A stretch of DNA of 27,881 bases, taken from positions 1-27,881 of the forward strand of contig CAZKOF010000023.1 of the NCBI GenBank assembly GCA_964554335.1. The letters are read 5' to 3'. The first letter of the stretch is position 1. Each line of letters begins with the position of its first letter. Made by a program: the position numbers and the translations under genes. The notes beneath the pieces were generated by a model. That model did no database searches and was not told the origin of the DNA. It saw nothing but the letters and a program-made list of their open reading frames with translations. Of this stretch, positions 14,914-22,483 are shown piece after piece. This stretch comes from UBA3263 sp964554335. GTDB taxonomy: Bacteria > Bacteroidota > Bacteroidia > Bacteroidales > Muribaculaceae.

Positions 14914-16413
14914 TTATTTTTTAAGATTCTTCTCTACCTTTGCGAGTTTTTCAGCTTTTGTTGTCTTTTTTGCAGACTTTTTGGCTTCGGCGGCAGACTT
15001 TTTGGCTTCGGCTGCCGATGTGCCGCGGGGTTTGCTTGCTTTTGAGGCGGGTTTGGATTCGGTTTTCTTCTCGGGAATGGCGGCTCCGGTGCGCAGGTTG
15101 TGTTCAACGTTGAACTGTTCGAGCGAGCGACGCAGCGAGTCGTTTTCCTTCGTCAGGGTCTCGAGTTCCGAGGCCTGGTTGCGGATGGTTGTCAGCAGGG
15201 AGTTGAGCTCTTCGTTCTCGATCGACATCGGGTACTGCTCCTCGACGCGCACGATGAAGTCGGCCAGCACGTTCATGTAGTTCGTGAACGCTTCATAGGG
15301 CGAGCCATAGGGCGAGAAGTTCGCTGCTGCAGCACCGTCGCCGAAGAGTTTGGTCGACATGTAGTAGAAGTGGTCGGCGCCCTGGAGGTAGAGCCAGTCC
15401 ATTTTGAGACGGCGGTCGTCGCACAGGCGCACGCGCTCGGTCACTGAGTAGAGTTTCGAGAACGCTTCGTTCTGCAGGCGGTTGCCGAGCCATGCGCTGA
15501 CGTCGCGGCCGTCGTCAACGGCCGATACGGGGTGGCCAATGGCGAGGGAGTCAACGGCTTTGAGCTTGGTGACGGTTTCGGTCGGGGTCCAGAAGTCGAT
15601 TCCGCGTTCGGCGGCAAAGCGGGGAAGCGCCTCGAGGAACTGGAAGATACCTGTTTCGCGGGAATGGAGTTCGCCGAAAGTCTCGATGTTCATGCAGAGG
15701 TTTATAATCTGCTCCTCGGCGGGGGTAGAGGCAATCCAATCCATGTACTTGTCGGCCGTCAGGGGGTATGAGTCCCAGTTTGTGTCGGAGAAGCGGCGGC
15801 TGATGTCGTCAGCGAGCTTGGAGTTGTTGAGCAGGAGTTTGAGTTTTGGGGCCGAGGCGGCTGAATAGACGTAGTCGGGCGATTTCCAGCCGAGCACGTG
15901 TTTGGCTCCTTCGGTCACGACGCCCTTGAATCCGAGTTCAAGAATCTGAGAGGCTATTTCGTCGCAGTATATGAGTTCGGTGTTGCGCAGAACTTTGGGC
16001 TTCTGGCCGAAGAGACGCTGGATTTTTTCGCTATGGAGCTTGACCTGGTCGGCAAATTCCTCGGGCTCGGCGAGTGCGGCCAGGGAGTTCGCGAAGGGGC
16101 CGCCGAGGAATTCCACCTTGCCGGTGTCGGCGAGTTTCTTTAGAATGTCGATTACTTCGGGGGCGTGTTGTTCACACTGGTCCATGGCGTCGCCTGAAAT
16201 GGAGATGGCGCAGCGGAACTTGCCGTTGGTGTCCTGAATCATGCGCAGCAGGGTCTCGCATGCGGGGATGTAGCTCCGGCGGGCAATGCGGTCGAGGATT
16301 TCGTCGTTGGCAAAGTCATCGTAGTAGTAATGGTCATTGCCGATGTCGAAAAAACGGTATCTTTTGAGTCTGTAAGGCTGATGGAGCTGGAAAATAAAGT
16401 TGATGGCCTTCAT
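14914..16413 (-). CDS. GH57 alpha-amylase-like protein, acid/base Asp replaced
   Basis: 499 residues. The first about 390 are a GH57 (beta/alpha)7 domain: HQP at 11-13, FRNTE-type motif RNTELIYCDEI with the nucleophile-position E146, and the fourth motif at about 239-250, where the usual MDYETFGEH reads MNIETFGEL. The acid/base Asp is thus N242 (codon AAC at 15690-15688). Motif 2 also lacks the usual His (FLGGPFANSL). A predicted coiled coil (about 396-438) and a Lys/Ala-rich tail (445-499, SAAEAKK repeated) follow, unusual for the family. No signal peptide, so cytoplasmic. It is third in the glycogen operon, 6 bp after the glycosyltransferase. GH57 alpha-amylase-like homologues with incomplete catalytic residues are known; this may be such a non-hydrolytic glucan-binding member. 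Confidence 0.88.
   Translation of the reverse strand: MKAINFIFQLHQPYRLKRYRFFDIGNDHYYYDDFANDEILDRIARRSYIPACETLLRMIQDTNGKFRCAISISGDAMDQCEQHAPEVIDILKKLADTGKVEFLGGPFANSLAALAEPEEFADQVKLHSEKIQRLFGQKPKVLRNTELIYCDEIASQILELGFKGVVTEGAKHVLGWKSPDYVYSAASAPKLKLLLNNSKLADDISRRFSDTNWDSYPLTADKYMDWIASTPAEEQIINLCMNIETFGELHSRETGIFQFLEALPRFAAERGIDFWTPTETVTKLKAVDSLAIGHPVSAVDDGRDVSAWLGNRLQNEAFSKLYSVTERVRLCDDRRLKMDWLYLQGADHFYYMSTKLFGDGAAAANFSPYGSPYEAFTNYMNVLADFIVRVEEQYPMSIENEELNSLLTTIRNQASELETLTKENDSLRRSLEQFNVEHNLRTGAAIPEKKTESKPASKASKPRGTSAAEAKKSAAEAKKSAKKTTKAEKLAKVEKNLKK
14972..15012. repeat. 21-bp tandem repeat in GH57 tail
   Basis: GCAGACTTTTTGGCTTCGGC is repeated with a 21-bp period (14972-14991 and 14993-15012), encoding two SAAEAKK units of the Lys/Ala-rich tail. 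It preserves the reading frame. Confidence 0.7.
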
Positions 16414-16419
16414 AACTGG

Positions 16420-17682
16420 TTATTTGCGGTTTAAGACTTGTTTGTAAATATTGATGACTTTTTGCCCGGCCTTGTCCCAGGTAATACGGTTGACCTCGGC
16501 GAGGCCCTCTTCCTTTAACTGGGTGTGCATTGCGGGATATGTGATAATCGAGTATATTGCGTCGGCCATGGCGTCGATGTCCCAGTAGTCGGTTTTGATT
16601 ACGTTGGTCAGGATTTCGGCGCAACCGCTCTGCTTTGAGATAATCGACGGAACCCCCATCTGCATGGCCTCGAGCGGCGAGATGCCGAAGGGCTCGGAAA
16701 CCGAGGGCATGATATAGACGTCGGAGGCTTTGAGCATCTCATAGACCTGTTTCCCTTTCTGGAATCCGGGAAAGTGGAAGCGGTCGGCAATTCCGCGTTC
16801 AGCGGCGAGGTCGATCATCTTCTCCATCATGTCTCCGCTGCCGGCCATGACGAAGCGTACGTCCTTGTCGAGTTTGAGCACCTTTGCGGCGGCCTCGACG
16901 AAATATTCGGGGCCTTTCTGCATGGTTATGCGGCCGAGGAAAGTGACGACTTTCTCTTTCGGTTTGGTAACCTCGACGTTGAGCAGCTCGGGCGAGAGCG
17001 GGGTCACGGCGTTATGGACCGTGGTGACCTTCGAGGGGTCGATGCCGTATTTGTCGATGACGGTTCGCCGGGTCAGGTCGCTCACCGTGATGATGTGGTC
17101 GGCGTGGTGCATGCCGTCGAGCTCGATGTTGAACACCGTGGGGTTCACGTTGCCGCGCGAGCGGTCAAAGTCGGTTGCATGGACGTGGATGACCAGGGGT
17201 TTGCCGGTGACCTGCTTGGCGTGGATGCCGGCAGGATATGTCAGCCAGTCGTGGGAGTGGATGATGTCGAAGTCAACCGTGCGGGCCACGACGCCGGCCA
17301 TAATCGAGTAGTTATTGATTTCCTCGAGCAGGTTGTCGGGATAGCGTCCTGAGAACTCTATGCTGCCAAGATCGTTGGTGCGCATATAGTTGAAGTCGGC
17401 ATATATGTGGTCGCGCAGGGCGAAGTAGAGGTCGGGGTTCATCACGTTGCCGATGCGCTGCTCGACATAGTCGCGCGAGACATCGCGCCAGGCCACCGGA
17501 ACCTGCGAGGCGCCGATGATGTTGGCGAAGTGGCGGTCTTCATCGCCGTGGGGCTTGGGGATAACGAAGGTGATATCCATGTCGCCGCATTGCCACATGC
17601 CCTGGGTCAGGCCGTAGCTGGCTGTTCCTAATCCTCCCAGGATGTGGGGCGGGAACTCCCACCCGAACATTAAAGCTTTCAT
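16420..17682 (-). CDS. GT4/GT5-like glycosyltransferase, glycogen synthase-like
   Basis: 420 residues with a GT-B fold. It starts GWEFPPHILGGLGTA (the GGLG loop, 16-19), has IHSHDW at 141-146, FLGRITMQKG with R251 and K256 in the nucleotide-sugar site, and the E-x7-E pair E330/E338 in SEPFGISPLE. It is shorter than classical GlgA (about 480). It sits between the debranching enzyme (7 bp) and the GH57 protein (6 bp), so it is likely the glucosyltransferase of glycogen synthesis in Bacteroidetes; donor specificity (ADP- or UDP-glucose) cannot be read from sequence. Cytoplasmic. Confidence 0.88.
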   Translation of the reverse strand: MKALMFGWEFPPHILGGLGTASYGLTQGMWQCGDMDITFVIPKPHGDEDRHFANIIGASQVPVAWRDVSRDYVEQRIGNVMNPDLYFALRDHIYADFNYMRTNDLGSIEFSGRYPDNLLEEINNYSIMAGVVARTVDFDIIHSHDWLTYPAGIHAKQVTGKPLVIHVHATDFDRSRGNVNPTVFNIELDGMHHADHIITVSDLTRRTVIDKYGIDPSKVTTVHNAVTPLSPELLNVEVTKPKEKVVTFLGRITMQKGPEYFVEAAAKVLKLDKDVRFVMAGSGDMMEKMIDLAAERGIADRFHFPGFQKGKQVYEMLKASDVYIMPSVSEPFGISPLEAMQMGVPSIISKQSGCAEILTNVIKTDYWDIDAMADAIYSIITYPAMHTQLKEEGLAEVNRITWDKAGQKVINIYKQVLNRK

Positions 17683-17689
17683 GGTTATT

Positions 17690-19642
17690 TTAGAACGGAT
17701 TTAGTTTCTTAAGCATGCGGAGCGTGCGGAGCACTCCGGCAATATTCGTGGCGTGTGAAATGGTTCCACGTCCCTGGAACGGCGGGTTGCCGTCATACAT
17801 CTGGCTGAGCGAGCCGATACAACCCTGGCTCATCTCGTCTTCGAAGCCGATGAGCATGCGGTCGATGTAGCTGACGCCGCTGAGGCCGAAGACCTTTATG
17901 TAGGCGTCGGCATAGAAGCTGATCAGCCACGGGCGGGCGGGACCGTTGTGCATCGCCTGCTCGCGTTCGGCCGGCGAGCCGACATAGAAAGGACGGTAGC
18001 CGTAGCTCTTGGGCGAGAGGGTGCGGAGGCCTTTGGGGGTGAGCAGTTCGCGGGTAACTACGTCGAGCACTCCCTTGCGTTGGCGGCGGTCCAGAGGAGA
18101 GTAGTCCATGCCGATGGCAATCGCCATGTTGGGGCGAACGCTCGGGTCGGCATACTGGCCGTTGACGTAGTCATAGAGATAGCCGAAGTCATTGAGGAAA
18201 GTGTCGACGTAGGGTTGCTTCATCTTTTCGGCGTGGGCCTGCCAGCGCTCGCGAACGGCGGCGAGGGTTTCGTTGCCCTCGAGCAGGTTGACGCCGAACA
18301 TCAGGGCGTTATACATCAGGGCGTTGTTCTCGACCAGGTAGCCCGAGCGGGGCACGACCATATGGCCGTTGAACTGCGAATACATCCAGCTGGCAGCCTG
18401 GTGTTCACCGTTTGATGAGATAAGGCCTGTCAGTGCGTCGACGAAGATGTTGGGGTGCTTGCCGTCGAGAATATGGTCGAGAACCGTTGCGGTGAAGTCG
18501 GTGTAGAGCTCGCGGGCGCGTTCTATGCTGACGGCTTTTGCATATTGCTGGATACACCAGAGAGCCCACATCGGAATGTCGGGCTGGTCAATGCCCTGAA
18601 TAATCTTGTCGGTCTCGCCCGTGTTGAAGTAGTGGAGCAGGGCACGGTTGGCCGTTGCGGTGATTTTTTCGAAGTCGTCGACGTGGTCAATGGCGAGGGT
18701 GTTGCCCGGGAGCGACATGTAGGTGTTGCGGGCGAGCACTTTGCCCCAGGGATAGCCCGAAAGCATGTAGTCATCTGCGCCGATGTGCATGTAGAATTGC
18801 TTGGCGGCGTTCTTCAGGCAGTTGTAGAACGAACTGCGGGGCGTTCGCACGGTGATTTCCTTTTCATACATTTTTGCCAGCGACCGGGGGCTGACTTCGC
18901 TGATCCCTGCGGAGAAGATGACGCTTTCGCCGCGCTTGATGGGAATGGAGAAGTAGCCGGGAACCCATTGGTCTTCGGTGTATGGAACTCCGCGTTCCAG
19001 GTCTTTGACATATTCGATGCCCTTGTACCAGTTTGGCTCGCTGACCCATTCGGCCTTGCGCGAGAACTGCATGTAGAGGGTCGGATATCCCGGGTAGAGG
19101 CAGCAGCTGATGCCGTTCTGCACAGGGGTGCACTCGGTATTGATGGCTCCGTTTTCCTGAACCAGCGCGTTAACTTCGCGGAATGCGAGGAAGGGGCGGA
19201 ACTGCAGGGTCGTTGCGCTATGGGCCTCGACGAGGGTGTAGCGGATAAGTATGCGGTTCTCATCAGAGATGAAAATTTTCTCCTTGGTCAGGATTACGCC
19301 GCCGACGCGATACGTTGTTCGGGGCACGTTCTCGCAGTCGAATTCACGGATATACTTATGACCCTTCGGACTATAGACGCCGCCGCTATAGCGGTGTAGC
19401 CCGAGGTTGAAGGGCGCGCCGTGTTGAATCACGGTTTCATCGAGAGAGGAGAGCATGACATAGTTGCTGCCCGGGTCAAGTTCCGGTACCGGAATCACAA
19501 GAAGACCGTGCTGCTTGCGCGTATTGCAGTCAACTACCGTAGTACAATGATAGGCGCCGGTCTTGTTGGTTCGGAGCATCTCTTTTGTCAGAGCATGGTC
19601 CAAATTCATCATCTGGTTCCTATCAAACTTTAGGTAACTCAT
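17690..19642 (-). CDS. Glycogen debranching enzyme, amylo-alpha-1,6-glucosidase (GH133)
   Basis: 650 residues, matching the bacterial/archaeal-type debranching enzyme. An N-terminal beta-sandwich domain (about 20-260; KTGAYHCTTVVDCNTRKQHGLLV at its start) precedes a catalytic (alpha/alpha)6 barrel (about 290-645; SGYPWGKVLARNTYMSLPG and ASWMYSQFNGHMVVPRSGYLVENNALMYNAL are typical glucoamylase-like segments). It hydrolyses alpha-1,6 branch points of glycogen in the cytoplasm. It is first in the glycogen operon, with its own promoter at 19689-19719. Confidence 0.93.
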   Translation of the reverse strand: MSYLKFDRNQMMNLDHALTKEMLRTNKTGAYHCTTVVDCNTRKQHGLLVIPVPELDPGSNYVMLSSLDETVIQHGAPFNLGLHRYSGGVYSPKGHKYIREFDCENVPRTTYRVGGVILTKEKIFISDENRILIRYTLVEAHSATTLQFRPFLAFREVNALVQENGAINTECTPVQNGISCCLYPGYPTLYMQFSRKAEWVSEPNWYKGIEYVKDLERGVPYTEDQWVPGYFSIPIKRGESVIFSAGISEVSPRSLAKMYEKEITVRTPRSSFYNCLKNAAKQFYMHIGADDYMLSGYPWGKVLARNTYMSLPGNTLAIDHVDDFEKITATANRALLHYFNTGETDKIIQGIDQPDIPMWALWCIQQYAKAVSIERARELYTDFTATVLDHILDGKHPNIFVDALTGLISSNGEHQAASWMYSQFNGHMVVPRSGYLVENNALMYNALMFGVNLLEGNETLAAVRERWQAHAEKMKQPYVDTFLNDFGYLYDYVNGQYADPSVRPNMAIAIGMDYSPLDRRQRKGVLDVVTRELLTPKGLRTLSPKSYGYRPFYVGSPAEREQAMHNGPARPWLISFYADAYIKVFGLSGVSYIDRMLIGFEDEMSQGCIGSLSQMYDGNPPFQGRGTISHATNIAGVLRTLRMLKKLNPF

Positions 19643-19688
19643 ATAATTGATAGTAATTTAGAAATTAGCGAATTTCGGTTTCAAAGCA

Positions 19689-19719
19689 CGAAGTTACACA
19701 ACATCTCTCCGAAATCCAA
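19689..19719 (-). promoter_or_regulatory. Promoter of glycogen operon
   Basis: Minus strand TTG (19719-19717), a 20-nt spacer and TAACTTCG (19696-19689), one base from the -7 consensus. Predicted start near 19682 gives a leader of about 40 nt. Confidence 0.65.
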
Positions 19720-19755
19720 GAAACCTGCCGCAAAACATATTTTTAATTAAAATTT

Positions 19756-19788
19756 AAAAGTTAAAGATGAAAAAAATGAAAAAAAATG
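19756..19788. repeat. Degenerate copy of the intergenic A-rich repeat
   Basis: AAAAGTTAAAGATG followed by A-rich GAAAAAAATG units resembles the exact 29-bp repeat found at 20871-20899 and 21395-21423. Together with the glycogen promoter and the hairpin at 19805-19845 it fills the gap 19643-19880; no gene is seen there. Confidence 0.4.
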
Positions 19789-19804
19789 GGTGGATAAGAT
19801 ATTG

Positions 19805-19845
19805 AGCCCGGGGCTGAGACTGCTGATGCGGTCTTGCCTCGGGCT
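19805..19845 (-). terminator. Probable terminator after SPFH gene
   Basis: AGCCCGGGGC and GCCTCGGGCT form a 10-bp stem with one mismatch, extended by AGAC/GTCT inside. It lies 35 bp past the SPFH stop; downstream on the minus strand the sequence is T-rich only after about 15 bases, so it is a weak intrinsic terminator at best. Confidence 0.45.
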
Positions 19846-19880
19846 ATTCATGTCCGTCGGTGCGATGCGCCGAATGACGA

Positions 19881-20861
19881 TTATTTGTTGAAAAGGGTTT
19901 TGATGGAGCCGATGGAGGAGAGCACTGACGAGGCTTCGTAGGGGATATAGACCGTCTTGTTGTCCTGGCCGGAGGTCATTTCGCGGAGGGTGTCGATATA
20001 TTTCACGGCGAGGATGTAGGTTGCCGGGTCGGTCTGGGTTGCGCTGACGGCTTCGGCGACGCGGCGAATTGCCTCGGCTTCTGCCTCGGCGTTGAGAATG
20101 ATTGCGCGGGCTTCGCCTTCGGCGCGAAGAATTTCAGACTGCTTGTGGGCCTCGGCCTGGTTTATTTTCGAGGCTTTTTCGCCTTCTGATTTCAGGATGC
20201 GCGACTGCTTTTCACCTTCGGCATTGAGAATTTCGGCGCGGCGGTTGCGTTCGGCTTGCATCTGCTTTTCCATTGCTTGACGCACGGATTGCGGCGGGGT
20301 GATGTCCTGGAGTTCGACGCGGTTGACCTTGACTCCCCATTTGTTGGTTGCGTCGTCGAGGATTACCTGAAGCTTGGAGTTGATAGTGTCGCGCGAGGTG
20401 AGGGTCTCGTCGAGTTCGAGTTCGCCGATGACGTTGCGCAGCGATGTCTGGGTCAGTTTCTCGATCGCGTTGGGAAGGTTGTCGATTTCGTAGACTGCCT
20501 TCTTGGGGTCGACAATCTGGAAGTAGAGCAGGGCGTTGATTTCGGTGGTGACGTTGTCTCGGGTGATGACCTGCTGCGAGGGAAAGTCATAGACTTGTTC
20601 GCGGAGGTCAATGACCGGGGTGGCGCTCATGCGCACGATGGTTTTGCCGCCGATGCTGTTTTCAACGCGGCGGGTATAGATTGTTTTGGGGCGGTCAATG
20701 AACGGCACAATGAAGTTCAGGCCCGGACCGAGAACACTGTGGAAGCGCCCGAGGCGTTCAACCACGCGGGTTTCGGACTGAGGCACGACCTTGACGCCGG
20801 CGTAGATGACAACGACGGCGAGCGCAATTATTAGGATTGCGAGAATAAGAGTTGTGGACAT
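19881..20861 (-). CDS. SPFH/Band 7 membrane protein (paraslipin, QmcA-like)
   Basis: 326 residues from the ATG at 20861. A longer open frame to 20936 overlaps NfeD and would put 25 residues before the membrane anchor, so it is rejected. One N-terminal transmembrane helix (about 4-23) is followed by a Band 7 domain (about 24-190; GLNFIVPFID, NVTTEINALLYFQI) and a charged coiled coil (about 190-270; ILKSEGEKASKINQAEAHKQ) ending in AEAVSATQ-type helices. Such proteins form ring or cage assemblies around membrane proteases. It sits directly after an NfeD gene, the usual slipin-NfeD pairing, separated by a 29-bp A-rich repeat. Confidence 0.93.
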   Translation of the reverse strand: MSTTLILAILIIALAVVVIYAGVKVVPQSETRVVERLGRFHSVLGPGLNFIVPFIDRPKTIYTRRVENSIGGKTIVRMSATPVIDLREQVYDFPSQQVITRDNVTTEINALLYFQIVDPKKAVYEIDNLPNAIEKLTQTSLRNVIGELELDETLTSRDTINSKLQVILDDATNKWGVKVNRVELQDITPPQSVRQAMEKQMQAERNRRAEILNAEGEKQSRILKSEGEKASKINQAEAHKQSEILRAEGEARAIILNAEAEAEAIRRVAEAVSATQTDPATYILAVKYIDTLREMTSGQDNKTVYIPYEASSVLSSIGSIKTLFNK

Positions 20862-20870
20862 TGGAAAGTT

Positions 20871-20899
20871 AAAAGTTAAAAATGAAAAATGAAAAATCT
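20871..20899. repeat. 29-bp A-rich intergenic repeat, copy 1
   Basis: An exact copy of the sequence at 21395-21423 (begins AAAAGTTAAAAATG). It lies just upstream of the SPFH start codon, at the same relative place as copy 2 before NfeD. Confidence 0.7.
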
Positions 20900-20916
20900 T
20901 TGCGACCTCGCACACT

Positions 20917-21375
20917 TCACGCTTCGCACGCCGCACTCCCCGTTAACGGCTCGACGGTGAGGATGATGGAGTCATAGGCCGTGACGCTCACTTCGGTGCC
21001 GCGGCGAAGGGGGGCGGTGATGCCCGGGGCGGTTGCTTGCCAATAGTCGCCGTCAATGCGGGCGCGTCCGATTTCGCCGGGGCGGATTTCTTCGGTCACG
21101 ATGGCACGGCGTCCGAGCAGGGCATCCATGCCGGTGCGTGTGGTCTTGGAGCGTTTGTGTTCCCATTTACGCACGATTGGAGCGAGCAGAATCCAGGAGA
21201 GCACGGCGCCGATTCCAACACTCATGGCCTGCAGGGCGGGCGATGGTGTAAAACAGGATATGGCTGCAGCTATGAGGCATCCGATTGAGAGGCAAAATGC
21301 CCAGATGGCTTGCGACAGTACTTCGATTAGCAGCAGAACTGCGGCGGCTATGAGCCAGATTATCCAAGCGTACAT
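20917..21375 (-). CDS. NfeD family membrane protein
   Basis: 152 residues. Two or three hydrophobic helices occupy about 2-72, followed by a C-terminal OB-fold NfeD domain (about 85-147; LLGRRAIVTEEIRPGEIGRARIDGDYW). This is the short form lacking the ClpP-like protease domain. NfeD proteins act with SPFH/slipin partners in membrane protein quality control, and the partner is the next gene. It is downstream of thiL on the same strand with an 85-bp gap of repeats and no clear promoter. Confidence 0.92.
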   Translation of the reverse strand: MYAWIIWLIAAAVLLLIEVLSQAIWAFCLSIGCLIAAAISCFTPSPALQAMSVGIGAVLSWILLAPIVRKWEHKRSKTTRTGMDALLGRRAIVTEEIRPGEIGRARIDGDYWQATAPGITAPLRRGTEVSVTAYDSIILTVEPLTGSAACEA

Positions 21376-21394
21376 TGTAAGAAAGTTAAAAGGT

Positions 21395-21423
21395 AAAAGT
21401 TAAAAATGAAAAATGAAAAATCT
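21395..21423. repeat. 29-bp A-rich intergenic repeat, copy 2
   Basis: Identical to 20871-20899. It lies upstream of NfeD and runs directly into the TGCCCAC tandem repeat at 21423-21457. Confidence 0.7.
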
Positions 21424-21457
21424 GCCCACTGCCCACTGCCCATTGCCCACTGCCCAC
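21423..21457. repeat. Five tandem TGCCCAC units
   Basis: Five 7-bp units, four TGCCCAC and one TGCCCAT (third), begin three bases past the thiL stop codon. Copy number may vary between strains. Confidence 0.85.
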
Positions 21458-21460
21458 TAA

Positions 21461-22483
21461 TTACATATGAGTAAAGCCTTGGGCGCGGAGGGGGAGTTCT
21501 TCGCCGTTGCGGCCAATCAGAACGCAACCCTGGTCAGCGGGGCTCATGTGGCCGATGACACGCACGCCTGAGAGTTTGCTGACTGCTTCGTGGCCCGGGA
21601 GGGGAACGGTGAAAAGAAGTTCGTAGTCTTCGCCGCCGTTCATCGCTGCGGTAACAAGATTCATGTTGAGTTCCTCGGCCATGACGGCGGTCTGATAGTC
21701 TATGGGAATGCGGTCTTCGTAGATGCGGCAGCCTGTCGAGGAGGCTTTGCAGAGGTGCATGAGTTCGGACGACAGGCCGTCGCTGACGTCAATCATCGAG
21801 GTCGGCATGATGCCGGCCTCGGCCAGTTCGCGTACGATGTCTTTGCGGGCTTCGGGTTTTAACTGGCGCTCGACGAGATACTCTTTGCCGGCGAAGTCGG
21901 GGGTGAAGTCGGCACTGCCGGCCGAGGCGGCTTTTTCGCGTTCGAGGACCTGCAGGCCCATGTAGGCCGCGCCGAGGTCGCCGCTGACGCAGATGAGGTC
22001 CGTGGGCTTGGCGCCGGAGCGGCGCACAACCGTGCCTTTGGCGGCGTCGCCGATAACGGTGGCGGAAATCACCAGCCCGGAGCGCGATGCGGTAGTGTCG
22101 CCGCCCACGAGGTCAACGCCATAGACCTCGCAGGCCAGGCGCAGGCCGGCGTAGAGCGCCTCGATGTGTTCAACCGTGAAGCGCTTGCTGATGCCGAGAC
22201 CGACCACGAGTTGGCGCGGGGTGCCGTTCATCGCGTAGATGTCGCTGAAGTTCACGACGGCACTCTTGTAGCCGAGATGTTTCAGCGGCATATAAGTCAG
22301 GTCGAAGTGCACGCCTTCGAGCAACATGTCGGTGCTGACAAGCACTTCGCGGTCAGGGCCGAAGTCAAGAACTGCTGCGTCGTCGCCCACGGAGGTGAGC
22401 GTCGACGCGTTGAACTTGGGCAGGTTTTCGGTTATGCGGTCAATGAGTCCGAATTCGCCGAGTGAGGAGATTTCCGTTTCCAT
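21461..22483 (-). CDS. thiL: Thiamine-monophosphate kinase
   Basis: 340 residues, the ATP-dependent kinase converting thiamine phosphate to thiamine diphosphate in the cytoplasm. Conserved segments include GDDAAVLDFG, STDMLLEGVHFD with the metal-binding Asp, AVVNFSDIYAMNGTP, GGDTTAS, and MIDVSDGLSSEL followed by NGGEDYELLFTVP near the C-terminus. Its ATG overlaps the pnp stop by one base (TGATG, 22481-22485), indicating coupling. Confidence 0.96.
   Translation of the reverse strand: METEISSLGEFGLIDRITENLPKFNASTLTSVGDDAAVLDFGPDREVLVSTDMLLEGVHFDLTYMPLKHLGYKSAVVNFSDIYAMNGTPRQLVVGLGISKRFTVEHIEALYAGLRLACEVYGVDLVGGDTTASRSGLVISATVIGDAAKGTVVRRSGAKPTDLICVSGDLGAAYMGLQVLEREKAASAGSADFTPDFAGKEYLVERQLKPEARKDIVRELAEAGIMPTSMIDVSDGLSSELMHLCKASSTGCRIYEDRIPIDYQTAVMAEELNMNLVTAAMNGGEDYELLFTVPLPGHEAVSKLSGVRVIGHMSPADQGCVLIGRNGEELPLRAQGFTHM

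Noticed and set aside
18455..19399. Long plus-strand open frame of 314 codons
   Set aside because: It lies wholly antisense to the debranching enzyme gene, has no recognisable domain and reflects the codon bias of the GC-rich gene beneath it.
20862..20936. Longer SPFH start overlapping NfeD
   Set aside because: The extension is encoded by the A-rich repeat and precedes the membrane anchor unlike any family member; the ATG at 20861 fits.
21423..21457. CRISPR-like array
   Set aside because: The 7-bp units are directly adjacent with no spacers and no cas genes nearby, so it is a simple tandem repeat.
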